Origin: Xanthostigma xanthostigma
Lineage: Eukaryota; Arthropoda; Insecta; Raphidioptera; Raphidiidae
DNA: 64,000 nucleotides
Direction: 5' to 3'
NCBI GenBank assembly: GCA_963575645.1
Contig: OY754464.1
Span: 31,077,501 to 31,141,500 of the forward strand
Shown here: positions 22,400 to 34,940 of the stretch, piece by piece
Position numbering within the stretch: the first letter of the stretch is position 1
Layout: every line of letters starts with the position of its first letter
Translations under genes and position numbers: made by a program
The notes under the pieces: generated by a model
What the model was told of the DNA's origin: nothing
Seen by the model: only the letters and a program-made list of their open reading frames with translations
The model's database searches: none

Positions 22400-24680
22400 C
22401 CTGTCCGAAAGTGTGGCATCATGGCACTCAGGGCAAGAATATCACTTTCTGCCCTTGTGGTGTAATATATAGGTATATATTAAACCAAAAAAATATTTTT
22501 TTTTATAATCGTTACTTTTTTAGATATCACTAATTCTTCTCCACATTAGAAGATTCGTTAATGTCTTAAGTTTGTGTTTACAAATAAATAATTAACATCG
22601 TCTTAATCGATTATCGTACAAACTTTACTTTTAATTATTCCTGTATAACGTTATATCGTGAAACAATTTGATAAATCGGTATAATTAAATAAAGGAGAAT
22701 GAAACAGAACAATACATAGGCATGCGAAATCTATTAAGTACCAGTTATTGTATACGAACAACTAAATAGAATTATTCTGTCCGACTCACCCATCGTTGTA
22801 TTACTTATACTCATTTTGAAATGTGTGTAAAAAAATTTGCAACAGCTTCCAAGTAGTTTCCAATAAAAATATTACATATATCATTAGTATAGTTGGTTAT
22901 ATAAAACCATTAAAAATATATCCGGTCTTACCATTTTCGAGACCTAAATTCATTATACCACGATATCAACGTACTATATCAAATACATTATTTTTAGGTT
23001 TAAAAAATTATTTACAGACACTTGGATACCTATCTCGCGAATAAACTTTAGACGCGGATGGCGGGAGCGCCGTCCCAGCGGAACCACCCAATCATCCAAG
23101 TTTGAGCACGTTAAAAACGTAAACTTCAAAACAAAGTAAACAACATTTTATTCGAAGATGCATAAGATGATCGGTTATTGGAAGGACCGGAAGTTACCCC
23201 TTTTTCACGGTTCAGCCCACTTTAGCCTGCCAACCAATGTATTTTTCTTTTAAACAGGATTTAAATTTCCCAAATATCCGTAAACTAGCCTTTTCTAATG
23301 TCCAGTGGCCATAGGATTTGAGTGTTACAAGCTTAGTATAATCACAATTTATTCAAGTTTAAGGGTGTCTGACAGAGTGTTGCCACCTCTGGCAATGGAT
23401 GACGTGATTTCTAATGTTAAAGAATATATAAAAAAATTACACTTTATACTTTCAAGATTTTGGAGAGTAATTTATACACCTTTGTTACTTGTTACCTGCC
23501 AAAGCCACGATGACCCAAACTTCATAGTTGCTGATCGTTCTTATCTATGTTGGGGACATGCATAGAGAAACTTTCAGCTTTTATCAAATAACGAAGGTCT
23601 GGTCGTCACGGGCTCTTAATCTATAATGCATATTATTTAAAAATAAAAGCTAGTGGATTCTATGATACAAAAATTTCTTTTTATATATTTATTAAAATTT
23701 CTTTTATTTATTTTTCTGAAACTATTGTTAGATTTATAAATCTAAAATCCCCAACTGTTTAGATTATATTAAAAAATGTTAATAAACGTATCGGTAAATC
23801 TCGAATCCGCGTCTTCGTCCTTCAAGATGAGAGGTCGTTAGCGCACCCCCTGATCTATATTATGTGTGATTTGATATCTTTAGAATAGTACACCTAAATG
23901 TTATGTTATTGACTGACTTCATTTCATGGATGAGGCATGCGTGTAAATCACTTCTTTGCCCACATTTCCGTGACAAAAAGTTCTTCTTTAGTGTTAGCTA
24001 AAAAATTTACTTTGAATTAGAATTAGTTAAAATATAAAATAGTTGATGGAAGTATAAAAGTGGTACAGTCGTTACTCTCAGTACGTCTTAAGTGACTAAA
24101 ATTTGAGAGGGAAAATTAATTCAGACATTTTTAATGGCATTTTAGGGTACGACTCAATTACCCTGCACCCACGCTTGCACGAGGCTTGTGAATCCGTGTA
24201 GAAATAAAAATCATAACATCGCTGTTATAGTAATAGTAATATTTCTCTTTATTTATTACATCTAGAGATAACAAATAAATAAATAAATTTCTGTCTCACT
24301 TTTACTTATGTAATGTTAAATTTGTTAGAAAGAATTAACAGCACTGTACATTCTTATAATAACCATTCAGAATACCACCCTTTATTTTCTTTCTTTCAGC
24401 ACACCTCTAAATTCATAGAGACAGATGACTGTATTAAAATTTAAAGAGGCCGAACGCAACTTTTGCATCATTACCACTTCGTATTAGCTGTTGCTCTTTT
24501 GTACCCATGCCGTGGAATGAAATTAGATAAATTTGAAAAGTTCACGACAAAATAAATAACGGTTAATAATAAAGTCAGATTTGGTTTCAGAAAATATAAA
24601 ATACTTATATCGATTCAATAATCCTAATAGCGTTTTTAATTGGTTCCATGACAATTAATAGCTAAAAGATAAACAAATCT
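22400..24680. other. AT-rich region without a recognised gene
   Basis: Short frames at 22823-23044 and 23305-23565 show no recognisable domains. A small GC-rich patch lies at 23050-23090. Nothing else can be supported. Confidence 0.35.
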
Positions 24681-24682
24681 TT

Positions 24683-24835
24683 GATTCAAATCTTTGATTA
24701 ACGTCTGATTAGAACTCTTCAATAAATAAAATTATCGAATATATTAACAAAATATAATTAATACATTAACGTTTCGATCCCGATTTGGATCTTCTTCAGA
24801 ATGGATCTAAAAATATAAAAAATAATTAATACTTA
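24683..24835 (-). repeat. Dispersed repeat family C, copy 2, with hammerhead-like motif
   Basis: Homologous to 12965-13125 and 40345-40430. On the minus strand at about 24798-24768 it reads CTGAAGAAGATCC, a short loop, then GGGATCGAAACGTT. This is a CUGANGA box, a 5-bp stem and GAAA, the core order of a hammerhead ribozyme. Such motifs are known in the terminal repeats of Penelope-like retroelements, which is my preferred but unproven assignment. Confidence 0.55.
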
Positions 24836-25127
24836 TTTAGTTTCTATTTATTTTTAACGAAATTCGTGAGATTTTTTTAATATTGAAATATTGAAAAATT
24901 GAAAAAATAATAATTTTATTTATAAAAGATAAACAGTTTGAGCGGTGACATAATATGTTTTTTTTTTAATTTCAAAACTATTGAATTGGTTTTGATAAGA
25001 TCTGTACTTAGGAACCAACATTTTTCTTGAAATCTCAAGTAGATATTAAATGGTACAATTTATAATATAAAACTGATCTAGTAGAAACATGGAACTTCTA
25101 TCGACTGTTAACTTGATCGGTTTTATC

Positions 25128-25184
25128 AAAATGTGGTCAGCTTTTTATAAATTATAGGTAATTTATAAAAAGCTGACCACATTT
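25128..25184. repeat. Perfect 27-bp hairpin with 3-nt loop
   Basis: AAAATGTGGTCAGCTTTTTA and onward (25128-25154) is followed after GTA-like spacing of three bases by its exact complement (25158-25184). The loop is too small for a typical microRNA precursor. Confidence 0.95.
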
Positions 25185-25895
25185 TCAAAAAAAAATATCC
25201 TATGCCAAATTTTTATAAAACACTAGTTTTTTTACACTTTTTAAAGCGCCTAGTTTCCAGAGATTGACTTGCTGACTAGTATATTATTTTACAGCCTAAA
25301 TATTAGCAAATCTCAATATATTAGCTTTAAAAAATCTTGGACTACGTGTGTTAGATATGACGCACTATCTACTGGGAAGCCTGACGTTTGTCGCAGGAAG
25401 TTAGGCTTCTCGTACATCTGTAAGGCTGATGATAATAAATAAAATATAGTTTCTGTTAACGCATGTGATTCCACGAGTATCGAATAATCTAATATATAAT
25501 AGAGAATTTGGTTCTGATGTTGATGTTCACATATTATGGTACATTATTTTCATTAAAAACGTCTTTGAATGGAAATTATGAGATAAAATAATATAAAAAA
25601 TAAACATAAACAGACGATTTTCAAATAAACAAATGCATTTTTCATACGTATAAAGAAAATTAACAACATGAGGGATAAGAACAACGAAAACAACGAAAAA
25701 AGTAGATATTTCTTCGTTTCTAGTTTTAAGTTGACAAAATTGTAAACCGTGCTATAGTGAAATTTTTTCTAAACAAAATGTGTTACAGTGATGTATTATT
25801 CCGCATTCAAAATTGTTAAAAAGTTGTTTTTTATTTCTATAATAATTTATTAAAAAATTAATCAACTCTAATTCGACCTCATGAACCATTTAGCG

Positions 25896-26629
25896 CAGAT
25901 ATTTTCAAACTCATTTGGCCTACCGCCCCCGTTTCGATTGGAAAATTATGTCCGAGTATACAACCGTTGAATCTGAGTTCAACAATGAAGCCGACCTGAT
26001 TTCATCATTTTTTGCTGAAATGATTGTTGATGAAGAAGTAGAAATAGAAGAGATAGACGAAGACGAAAAACAAAATTATAACATAACTTGTAACCTATGG
26101 ATTAGACCTACAGGAGACAAAAAATAAACGCGTTTTGCATTTTACCTCAAAGCTGGTGCAGGCATGAAGGGCAATGCCCAAGTTTCGCACCTCTATATCT
26201 TGAAAACTGTTGGCTCTACGTAAACTTTGTGTAGGACTTTTTCACGCAGATTAATCTCACGAACAAATTTTATAATGACCAAAATTAACGTTAAATTGAT
26301 AATTTACGAGATATTTGAGAAAAACTTATTTTCGTCACCTTTCACCCTCTGTAACTTTTGTAGCATTCCAGTTGGCATTATGCACTTTTCAGAAATTATT
26401 TGTTGGATTTTTTAGAGGGTTGTGTATAAAGTGACGGCTATTAACTATAATTTTCACAACAAATAAACACGTCCGAGCATTTTTTCAAAATTGTCTGGTT
26501 TGTCTTATTGCTTCCATTGCTCCTTTATTTTTATTCAACGCCCCCATATTGCTCTTGAGGATACTAACGCCCCTCTGAACTGCTTCTGCGCTCACAGGAG
26601 TGCGATACCGTCCACTTTGGGAAACACTG
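25896..26629. mobile_element. Probable degraded non-autonomous hAT element
   Basis: The right end CCACTTTGGGAAACACTG (26612-26629) is a typical hAT terminus. The left end CAGATATTTTCAAACTCATT (from 25896) matches its complement only loosely, though both ends contain a CGCCCCC-type stretch inside. Flanking 8-mers ATTTAGCG and ATCTAGTG agree at six of eight positions, as expected for an old hAT target duplication. The 70-codon acidic frame at 25915-26127 (DEEVEIEEIDEDE) lies inside and is not a recognised transposase part. Confidence 0.6.
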
Positions 26630-26639
26630 ATCTAGTGTA

Positions 26640-28865
26640 AGCATGCGGAACTAATTTGAACGTTGTTTAACACATATATAAACAAAGTGTTGAATTAGTA
26701 AATGCGTAACCCAGTTTTATCATTGTATTGTATAATATTAAATTTCCGATACACAAAGTACAGTTCTCGCGCTATCGTCGCATTCCACTGGAAATTGATA
26801 AAATTCCCAGAGCTCCAAATCTGTTCTGTTCCCCTAGTATACATAGATAATCTCAATTCGCATTATCTCGATAATAATTTATCGGTTTAGTTTTATTCTT
26901 TTCTTGTCGGACGTGTCTTCCAAAACGTTTTGGCGACAAATTATTTCCAATTACAAACGTCCATAAATGTTCGTCATACTTCAAAAAATAACAAGGGTTG
27001 CCAAACTTAGTCTTTTAGTGTAGGTTGTATAAAACATTATCAAGAGGTTTAGTTTTGATTTTATCGCTTAAGATATTAGTTTTTTCCTTTTAAATAGATT
27101 TAAATAGTTACTGCATGATTAATTAATGTGCTATCCTAGATTTCCAAAATTATTCCTGAATATTATATATTACGTTGTATCAATTATACACATAAATATT
27201 ATTTTTGGAGGATAACTTAAAAAAAACAATCAAGTTAATAAATATGAATAGATGAATAATATGTACATGTAAGCAAGCATTGTCTGAAATGATTGTTGAC
27301 TCTAAAATCAAATAGCGAATTAAATCAAACTACTCTTTCCAGTTTCCCGGTTGAATAAGTTTCGCCTGTTAAATCCATACTTTGAAGAGAAAATGACCGT
27401 GTTGATTTTATTTAAAATATCTTATGCAAATTTCGTAACAACATTAAATAATCCACAGTGATATTGCGGTTAGAATTTTGATGCTTAAACTATTGCGACG
27501 AATATTAAAAGCAACCGCTAGAACCGAAACAATTGGCACCATGTGCATTTTGTCTCGCAACGAAGTATTTTGTTGCAACTGTTGCAGACGTCCATGGTCC
27601 ATCAAATGAAGTGCCTCTCAGTAGCTCTAGCGTAGTATTATGCAATGTGTTCAAACAAAAGGCGATAGATACACGCATACACGAACAAACACCTGTACAC
27701 CTTTGGACAGTTATAGGCTCTGGACTATTGCAGTTTGAAATTATAGGGTTGTTGATATGTTTTGATGAGATTGGGGCAAAGTTGTGTTATGGAAGAAAAG
27801 TAGACAATATTTGAATAAATTGCTATAAAAGTGCAGCTAATCCTACTTCCTCTTTTGCCATTACTTTCGCATAATAACCAAATATATACTGTGGGTACCT
27901 ACTTTTTTGAAATCTTACTTATAAAAACGCTAGAGTTACGAGTCAAAATATCTAACCGGGGTTTTCAAATACAAATGGAACATTTTGCTTAAATAAATCA
28001 ATTCGTCCTCAATTAGAACAAGTGCTTTCACTGCCACGGTATACTAGTTTAAATCAAAGTGCTTAAGCAAACGAAAGGACTTTGTGCATGGCTTACATCC
28101 ATGGACATCTTCATAATAGACTTAACAGTTAATTTATATATTTAGTGCAGGTAACAACACTTTGTTTCTACCGATACCTATAATATATCCTTTTGTTAAT
28201 TTAACAAATAGCTAATAAAGTTTTTGTTTTTGATCATTAGAGTTCGTTGACATTTTTTATATTCTTGTGCGTCCCTATGTAGTATATTTTTTGAGCCCTT
28301 CCCCCATTCCATACCACCCATATAAATCTCAATTGGTACAGATGAAATACTAATTTTTGTTATAATATATTATTAAAAAATATTGTACAAAAAAAAACAG
28401 TATGCAAAAAAAGACGAAAACATATTTCAAGAAAACTATAAAAGTAAAAAGACCTATAAATTTCGTCTTTTCGGTATTATTATTCTTAAATTCTTTATTT
28501 GAGGGTCATTTTCGGCACTTCTAGACACGTACCCAAAGTATCTTAATGGTAAAGTGACCCCTGTTGGTGTTGTTAATGTGTGACGCATTCCATTGAAGTA
28601 AAATGAATACACACACACACATACACCCCACTTGATGCCGCAACGATATCGAATAGCGCTACTGAATTGTTTGTGTGAAAGAGTCCTTATTATTTTGTGC
28701 AATTTACTGTAAAATGCTAATATGTTCGATAAATATGAAAATAAAATTTTATGAAGCTAAAATTGCATTCATGTAATTTTTTTAATTATATATTTCATGT
28801 ATGTTAATATATACTCGTATATGTACACTGTCTCCGGATCGGATTGCCAATAGGAAATAGGTACT
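26640..28865. other. AT-rich region; weak unassigned frames
   Basis: The frame at 27533-27814 (93 codons from a TTG) is less AT-rich than its surroundings but has no recognisable domain, start context or splice signals. A (CA)6 run lies at 28609-28620. No other feature supported. Confidence 0.3.
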
Positions 28866-28869
28866 TTTA

Positions 28870-29437
28870 CCATTCCAACCCACAAGTGGGGAATGGTACT
28901 AGTTTAGGCAAAAATTCACTTTTCAAAATTTTACGATATTTTTTCGTAGTAGGTCCTCGGAATCCAAAAAACATATTTTTGGAAAATCTCTGTGCGTCTG
29001 TTAATCTGTTAGTCTGTGAGCACGATTGAAACCAAATTTTGAATGGATGTTTGGAATGCAAATATGAAGAGCACTATTGTTTTTGGAGAAAATCAGCGCA
29101 TTCACAGAAGAGATATATGCTATAAAGTTGTTTTTTTTATATAATAATGGTATACTTTTCATAACGGCTTGTTATTCTATTTAACTTTTCAAGAAAGTTT
29201 TGTCAAAAATTTTTTTTTCTAAACTTTATAGTTTGTTTTGCAGATTTGTCAGAAATAAACTAGATAAGCATGCTTTGATTAAATGACGTGGAACATATTA
29301 TGTAGGTAACCATGGAAACGAATAGCAAATGTCATATTGAATACTAGCCATTACCCGCGTCACCTTACGCGATAAAATAAATTTTATTTTCTTTCTTATA
29401 CTATTTCAAATGTCAACAATTTGAAGTTGGAATGGTC
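28870..29437 (+). repeat. Dispersed repeat family B, array-free copy
   Basis: Within 29024-29340 it matches 2365-2570 and then 7690-7905 with no tandem arrays in between, showing the unexpanded form of the element. ACCATTCCAAC near 28870 recurs inverted at about 29427-29437 (GTTGGAATGG), which may be terminal inverted repeats. No target duplication seen. Confidence 0.6.
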
Positions 29438-29814
29438 CTGTCGCCCAATTGACTGGAATTTTTATTATGTGTTTTACGAATAAAATTCATGCTTCATAAA
29501 AACTCCGAGCTTGGTTAAAAAATGAGTTTTTCATAAAAAAAATTTGATTCAAATATCCAGGGTGCTTAGAAATTAAGAAAGCATGAAAATGATTTAATGG
29601 AGAAGTAACTTTATCTACATAAATAAAAATCAAATTCGTAAGCGCATCCCTTGAGAACGGCTGGATCAACAAAATGTTAATGATAGTCCAAATAAGCTTT
29701 TTAGAGAAAGAAAAATCGAAAAAGTTGTCCCGAAAATTGGAAATATATTAAAATGAATGTATGTTCGTTCGTTCGTCTGTTTGGGACCTTTGCGTTCCTA
29801 TATACTATAACAAA

Positions 29815-30560
29815 ACTGTTCTAATTCGTGGCGGAAAATATTTATTTACAATAGGTAGTGAAACGATAACGATACAAATAAACTAACTAAAAAGCACTTC
29901 TTTATAGCGTAACAGAAACAAAACAACAGTTCTAATCGATAAAATAATAATTAATGAAGAATACAAAGTCACTATACAACTATATACACAAGATTATCTA
30001 GCACAGTTATTTATTAACTATATACAGTTCTATTTATTTCGTACACTAAACAATACATTTATTTATTTATCTCAGCAGTTACCTAAGTACCGTTCACGGT
30101 ATTCACTGTTAATTTATATCACAACTCGATGAAGAACAATGTTTCACTGTTTCCGTATGACTGTCTCTTACTTATTTATTTCTGCAGTTACCTCAATTTA
30201 TCGATTGCTCACTCGATGAGAGACACTGTATGACTGTCTCTTTGTGACTGTCATTTTGTGACTGTCCCTGTGTGACATTGTCTCCGCTGAGCTATCCCGT
30301 GGTTTATATAGGCGCTGGATAGTTTTTTCCTTTGTTGCTTTCATTGTTGTCTGGAATTTGACAACAAAGCCCTTTTTACCTACGCATATTCTTGGAACAA
30401 CAATCAAGCCGATTGTTGTCTCCTACAACAATCGGTGTGTCTTTGTTAGAATGACGAGTCGTTTGTCGTTAGACAACAATGTGTGTCGTTGTTAGAATGA
30501 CGAGTCGATTATTGTCTTACGAACTTCTTTGTCGTCTCAACGGGGAGTTTGTAACAATAC
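29815..30560 (+). repeat. LTR-like dispersed repeat, copy 2
   Basis: Homologous to 1088-1676. Its 3' part contains repeated pieces of GACTGTC and TGTGTGTC/GTTAGAATGACGAGTCG. It is followed by CTCGCGCCCACAAATGTTCC, but no retroviral-type coding region follows. Solo LTR is one reading. Confidence 0.45.
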
Positions 30561-30852
30561 CATTTATCCGATTACGATGACACTTTGGTGAGATGTGCTC
30601 GCGCCCACAAATGTTCCTGGACAAAAAAAATAAAATTAATCATTGTGTTTTAAAGTGGCACTGCTATACAGTAGAGCCGAAAGCTCCACTGTTGCTGTTG
30701 TTGAACGATGGAGTTGAAGGCTCCACTACTGCTGTCGCTGTCGAGCGGGGTGCCGCAGTCCCGTGAGGCAAGACTGCAATACGGTGGACCCGAAGGTCCT
30801 TCTACTGTTGTTGCTGCCGTGTTTCGTCTCAATCGCGAGTTTAGTTTATTAT

Positions 30853-31003
30853 AAAACAAAAAGCTTATGCGAATGATCTCCCTCATGATCGTGAAGCATT
30901 AAAGGAACGAATCCAAGCAACAGTCAACAAGATGAATGTTCCAGAAATTGTTTTTAATGCTTATCGTATGAATAGTTCATTCGAAAAATGGAAAGATGCG
31001 TAA
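30853..31003 (+). pseudogene. Tc1/mariner-type transposase C-terminus fragment
   Basis: An open stretch reads KQKAYANDLPHDREALKERI then QATVNKMN and ends EKWKDA before TAA at about 31001-31003. The LK..AYA...P....LKERI..A pattern is what follows the third catalytic aspartate in Tc1/mariner-type transposases. Nothing upstream extends it: the preceding 200 bp (30650-30850) is a different, GC-richer sequence with CTGCTGTTG-type triplets. So this is a severed C-terminal fragment. Confidence 0.6.
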
Positions 31004-31009
31004 ACGTTG

Positions 31010-32990
31010 GAGGGGCTAATTATTGTTTATTTTATTCGCTTATAAAATGTTTCTATAAAATCAACAATAAGGGTACTTTTTCGTGAAGCAATTTTATGTT
31101 TGTACATTTGCTACAATTTTTTTATGGGCATATCATAATTGAAACAAGTAGGAGTTTTTCGTAAAACGCATAATAAAAAAGTTTTTCCTACTGGGGCAAC
31201 ACGATCCGGGAACAGTGTATATACATATATGTAACTCAACGACAATATACCTGTTCTAGTGTGGGGCACAATTTTCAGTTTAAATTCTCATAAAGTAATT
31301 ACATACAAAATGACGGCGAGACGGGGGAGGGGGACGGGCCGCGCCTCGTTCACATACGATTTATAGGTTATGTTTGTATTAAAGCGGAGACAAAGGGTCC
31401 AACAACAACTATGCATGTCGTCATTATTTAATCGTGTTTTTAACGTTGCATATAGCTACAATGTGACAGTTATTACCGTTTGTAATTTAATTGTAAATCT
31501 CGTGGTGCTCGCGGGGAGAGCAATGCGGCGACGAAAGGGGGCGCGTCGCGTTAGTCCGGTGTAAAATGGACGCAGTAAACGCTACGGCATTCAACTGATA
31601 CCGTTCTAGAGTTCACTGCATTAAAAATTACTAGAATATGTCTGCACACTTTAAAGTTTACTTGATCTAGATCTCGTCAGTTTTATTTTTTTCAAATTGG
31701 ATGTCAACATTTAACGCTCCTAAACGCCCAGAAATGGTTAAAGAAGCAGTTACAGTTGCAAAAATGTCTTAAGTGTTTTAAACAAAATTTATGCCCTAAA
31801 CCCAATCATTTTTCTAACGAAACTTGCTTAGCATTTGGTTTTAAACAGTTTTTCTAACTGAAATTTTTGTTCTAAAGACGACTGTTTTTTAGAACATTGC
31901 TTATTCCTAAGAATGTTAACTGGAAGAAGCCTGGCAGTTTTTTTTATTTTTCTATCCTATAAATCATGTTTCAATTTTATCATTCTGACCAAAGCTGTGC
32001 CAATTACATGCAATTACAATTACACTTTCATTTTTTTCACGCGCAAGCGTCGTCGCTATGATTACGATCAAAGTATTCAAAAGTTTCGGGTACTTTTTGA
32101 CGCAATGACTGACTCACTAGCGTGTTTCAGTGTTAGTTTAGATGAATATATTATTGGCAGTACAATAACACACTTGTGTTCAATTGAGACGGTGGTTGAA
32201 GTGCCACGTTCGGAAAAACTGGTGAAAATAAACGAAAATTGGTTGAAAGGTTAAATTTCTATTTGTCGTAAATCATTGATTGTCGAAAAATCTATTTTCA
32301 ACAATAGTGAAATATTTACTACGGTGTCGTTAAATAGTATTTCTTATATTTTAAAGTCTATTTGTTATTTACAATGTCGATTATTTTTTACCTGTCAAAA
32401 TGAAATGTACCCGAATTATATGGCGGAATTTGATTATAAAAGTAAATTTAATTATGTGTGATCAAAAATAATAAATAAATAATTAATTTGCGGATAACAG
32501 CGCCATTCATAAAACATTCCGACGTCACACGCGTTAAAATTACTTTCAAAAAATAAAAATACTTTGCTATAAAATTTGTATCTGATCATTCTATTTATGT
32601 AAACCTTTTTTTTTCAAAAACCTGTGTCGAACGCCCTTGACAATACAAGAAACAATCTGACCACCTCAGCACTATACAAGGTCGGTGCAATGATCACTAG
32701 ATTCGGTGTCATGTCTTCTATTTTGCACTGTCAATTCTAAAACAGTCACACTTTACTTAGAATAGAACACATTTTTGTAATGAAATAAAATATTGTAAAT
32801 TGAATTAGAAAATGAAAAATTACCATTATTGTTCACAATTATTATATTGTCGCCACAAACTCTGTTTCCTAGATTCTTCAAACGCAATATTTTCTTTGTT
32901 TTTAATTTTTTCCTTCCTTATATAATTGAGGAATAGTGTGTCGAGATCATCATGACGCGCAGTTCAAGAATCTCAAACTTTCTGCCCGTG
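31010..32990. other. Intergenic region with an isolated GC-rich patch
   Basis: 31310-31570 has two GC-rich bursts (around GACGGGGGAGGGGGACGGG and GGCGACGAAAGGGGGCGCG) in otherwise AT-rich DNA. They could mark a host promoter/5' exon or a transposon part; no gene is recognised. The 113-codon frame at 31913-32254 begins with a hydrophobic stretch but matches nothing I know. Confidence 0.3.
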
Positions 32991-32997
32991 TGGCGTA

Positions 32998-33312
32998 TAC
33001 TATTTTTCTTCGTACCTCGGTCGAAACTACGCTTATTAATTGCATTAATTAATTAGTTACTTATTAGTTAGCTCCATAAAAACACAGATAAATTCCAAGC
33101 AAGCAACTTTGAGGTTAAATGCAGAAAAACGAATGACAGCTGTTCGCGACTATTGGCTGGTGGCAGTAGCGATAGTCTCTTGGAGCGGTGTACATTAAAA
33201 CTATGTTTCTTTATAGCCGGTCGAAGGTACGTACTTCCGGCATCAGAGACTTTCTGCCTCAAAATTGATGCCGGAAGTACGTACTTTTGACCGAAGTATG
33301 AAGAAAAAATAT
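32998..33312 (+). mobile_element. MITE family D, copy 2
   Basis: Inverted relative to 22055-22393. Ends: TTCTTCGTACCTCGGTCGAA and TTTTGACCGAAGTATGAAGA. The right third is a hairpin of its own (about 33220-33296) with arms containing GTACGTACTTCCGGCATCA. A 64-codon frame on the minus strand is element sequence. Confidence 0.8.
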
Positions 33313-34830
33313 TCTTATGTGTGGTGCATTGTAGCTATCAGTACGAATGCGTACACAAGCAATAAAGTAACCGCACGTCATTTTTTTATCTAATTAACGC
33401 CATGTGTCGATTTTTATTTTCAAACGACTGGATTTTGAAATCAATTTTTATTAGTTTTGCTGTATATAATGACGTTTTCATTTCCGTATTAAGATTTAAT
33501 TGCTCTGAAAAATTTCCTGTTTGTCGTTTATATAAAAATATTTATATAAATTTTTTAATATAAAGCTTTCATGACTTTAAATACAAAATTTTATAAATGC
33601 TACGATAGAGCAAAGTCAGCTAATATAAGGATTTTTATATTTATGTACAGCTTGTCTCAGAAAATATATGATTTTATATATTTTTATTCGAAATTCTTCG
33701 CGTCTTCGAAAAATCAAGTCGTACATGATTTTATGTCTACATTTTGTTTTTTTTACTTTTTGTATTAAGTACATGAAAAGGGAATTACTTTACCAGTAAA
33801 GCAATTCTCTTTTCATGTTTTAAAATATAAAAAACTCGATCGCAGTGCCAAACAATATAGTGTATTTGCTGTTACTGATAGTGTGGCCTTATTATGTGAA
33901 CTTAAGTTTGTTTTTGGTCAAAATAAAAATTTAACCTCTCAAAACACCTCTTAAAATATATTTTTTTTCTATTGCAATAGTATTGTCAATCACCAAATTA
34001 AATACACGCTTCGGTAAGTAAATTCATATACGCGAATAGTGTTTTCTTAAAATTTGGGAGTTCGATCCTGTCACGCTGATTTTATTAAAATTGTAGCAGT
34101 ACATTTTAATCATTACTGAAGGGTTAAATTTTAATTTTGAAATGATTCTTAGATTTTTTCAAATTTGATGATCTAAAAACTTTTTTTAACCCTTAAAAAC
34201 CATTCCTAAAATGATCCGATTAGGCTTTCTATGGTTATGGACTTAGACATGTTAATCCGTTAAAATTAATAAAGTTTATTCGAAAGTTAATTCCAGCACA
34301 CATATACATAAATAGGGTTTTTTTGCACAAAAATATAATATATCAGCTCGCAAAAATAAAAAAAATTGTTTTAATGTGATTTAATAAATATTTTCTTGCA
34401 AAAAGAAGCCTTTTGTAATGTCTCACACACGCGTATTGGCTTCATAAATTTGTATAAATAATACTTATGATAATTTAGGTGAAACACATGTAATTTAATT
34501 AAAAAATGGTCTGTAAAAAGATTTGTTTTCCGTCAACAATCTTCTTATATAATATTGTATAAAAGAATTGCTACTTACTTTTCAAAAATAAAACAATAAC
34601 ATTATAAACATTATTTTCAATTACATTTTAAAATAATTTATCTCAGACGAAATATAACGTCATTCTGCCGTAATGTCTATGAATGTATATTTCATTTCAA
34701 CAAATTAAGTAATTATTTTTGTATTTTGTGTAACTCAAAGCAAACTAAAATAGTATTTCTGGAAGAAACTTTTGATCGAAAAAGACATCACCTTTTGCAA
34801 TAATATTAACATTTCTAATAAAAATATAAA
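33313..34830. other. AT-rich region without a recognised gene
   Basis: Includes a tight hairpin (33771-33818, annotated separately). GTTCGATCCTG near 34062 resembles a tRNA B box, but no tRNA body surrounds it. Nothing else supported. Confidence 0.35.
33771..33818. repeat. Near-perfect ~22-bp hairpin with minimal loop
   Basis: ACATGAAAAGGGAATTACTT pairs with AAGCAATTCTCTTTTCATGT with about three mismatches. Stem length is microRNA-like but the loop is almost absent. Confidence 0.85.
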
Positions 34831-34831
34831 A

Positions 34832-34940
34832 ACAGATAATAACATTTTAAAATTAAAAATTATATATTCCTGACTAGTGTCCGAAACGATCGTCGAGAAG
34901 AAATAAATTTGTAGAATTTTAAAATGTTCTTATTATCTGT
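34832..34940. repeat. Small inverted-repeat element (MITE-like)
   Basis: ACAGATAATAACATTTTAAA at the left and TTTAAAATGTTCTTATTATCTGT at the right are inverted copies (one small indel), 109 bp overall. Confidence 0.75.

Noticed and set aside
27533..27814. 93-codon frame in a less AT-rich patch
   Set aside because: Starts at TTG only, no splice signals that make an exon, no known motif.
31913..32254. 113-codon plus-strand frame with hydrophobic start
   Set aside because: Unrecognised, no transcription or splice context; length is not exceptional in 64 kb of both strands.
34050..34080. tRNA B-box-like GTTCGATCCTG
   Set aside because: No A box at the right distance and no acceptor or anticodon stem around it.
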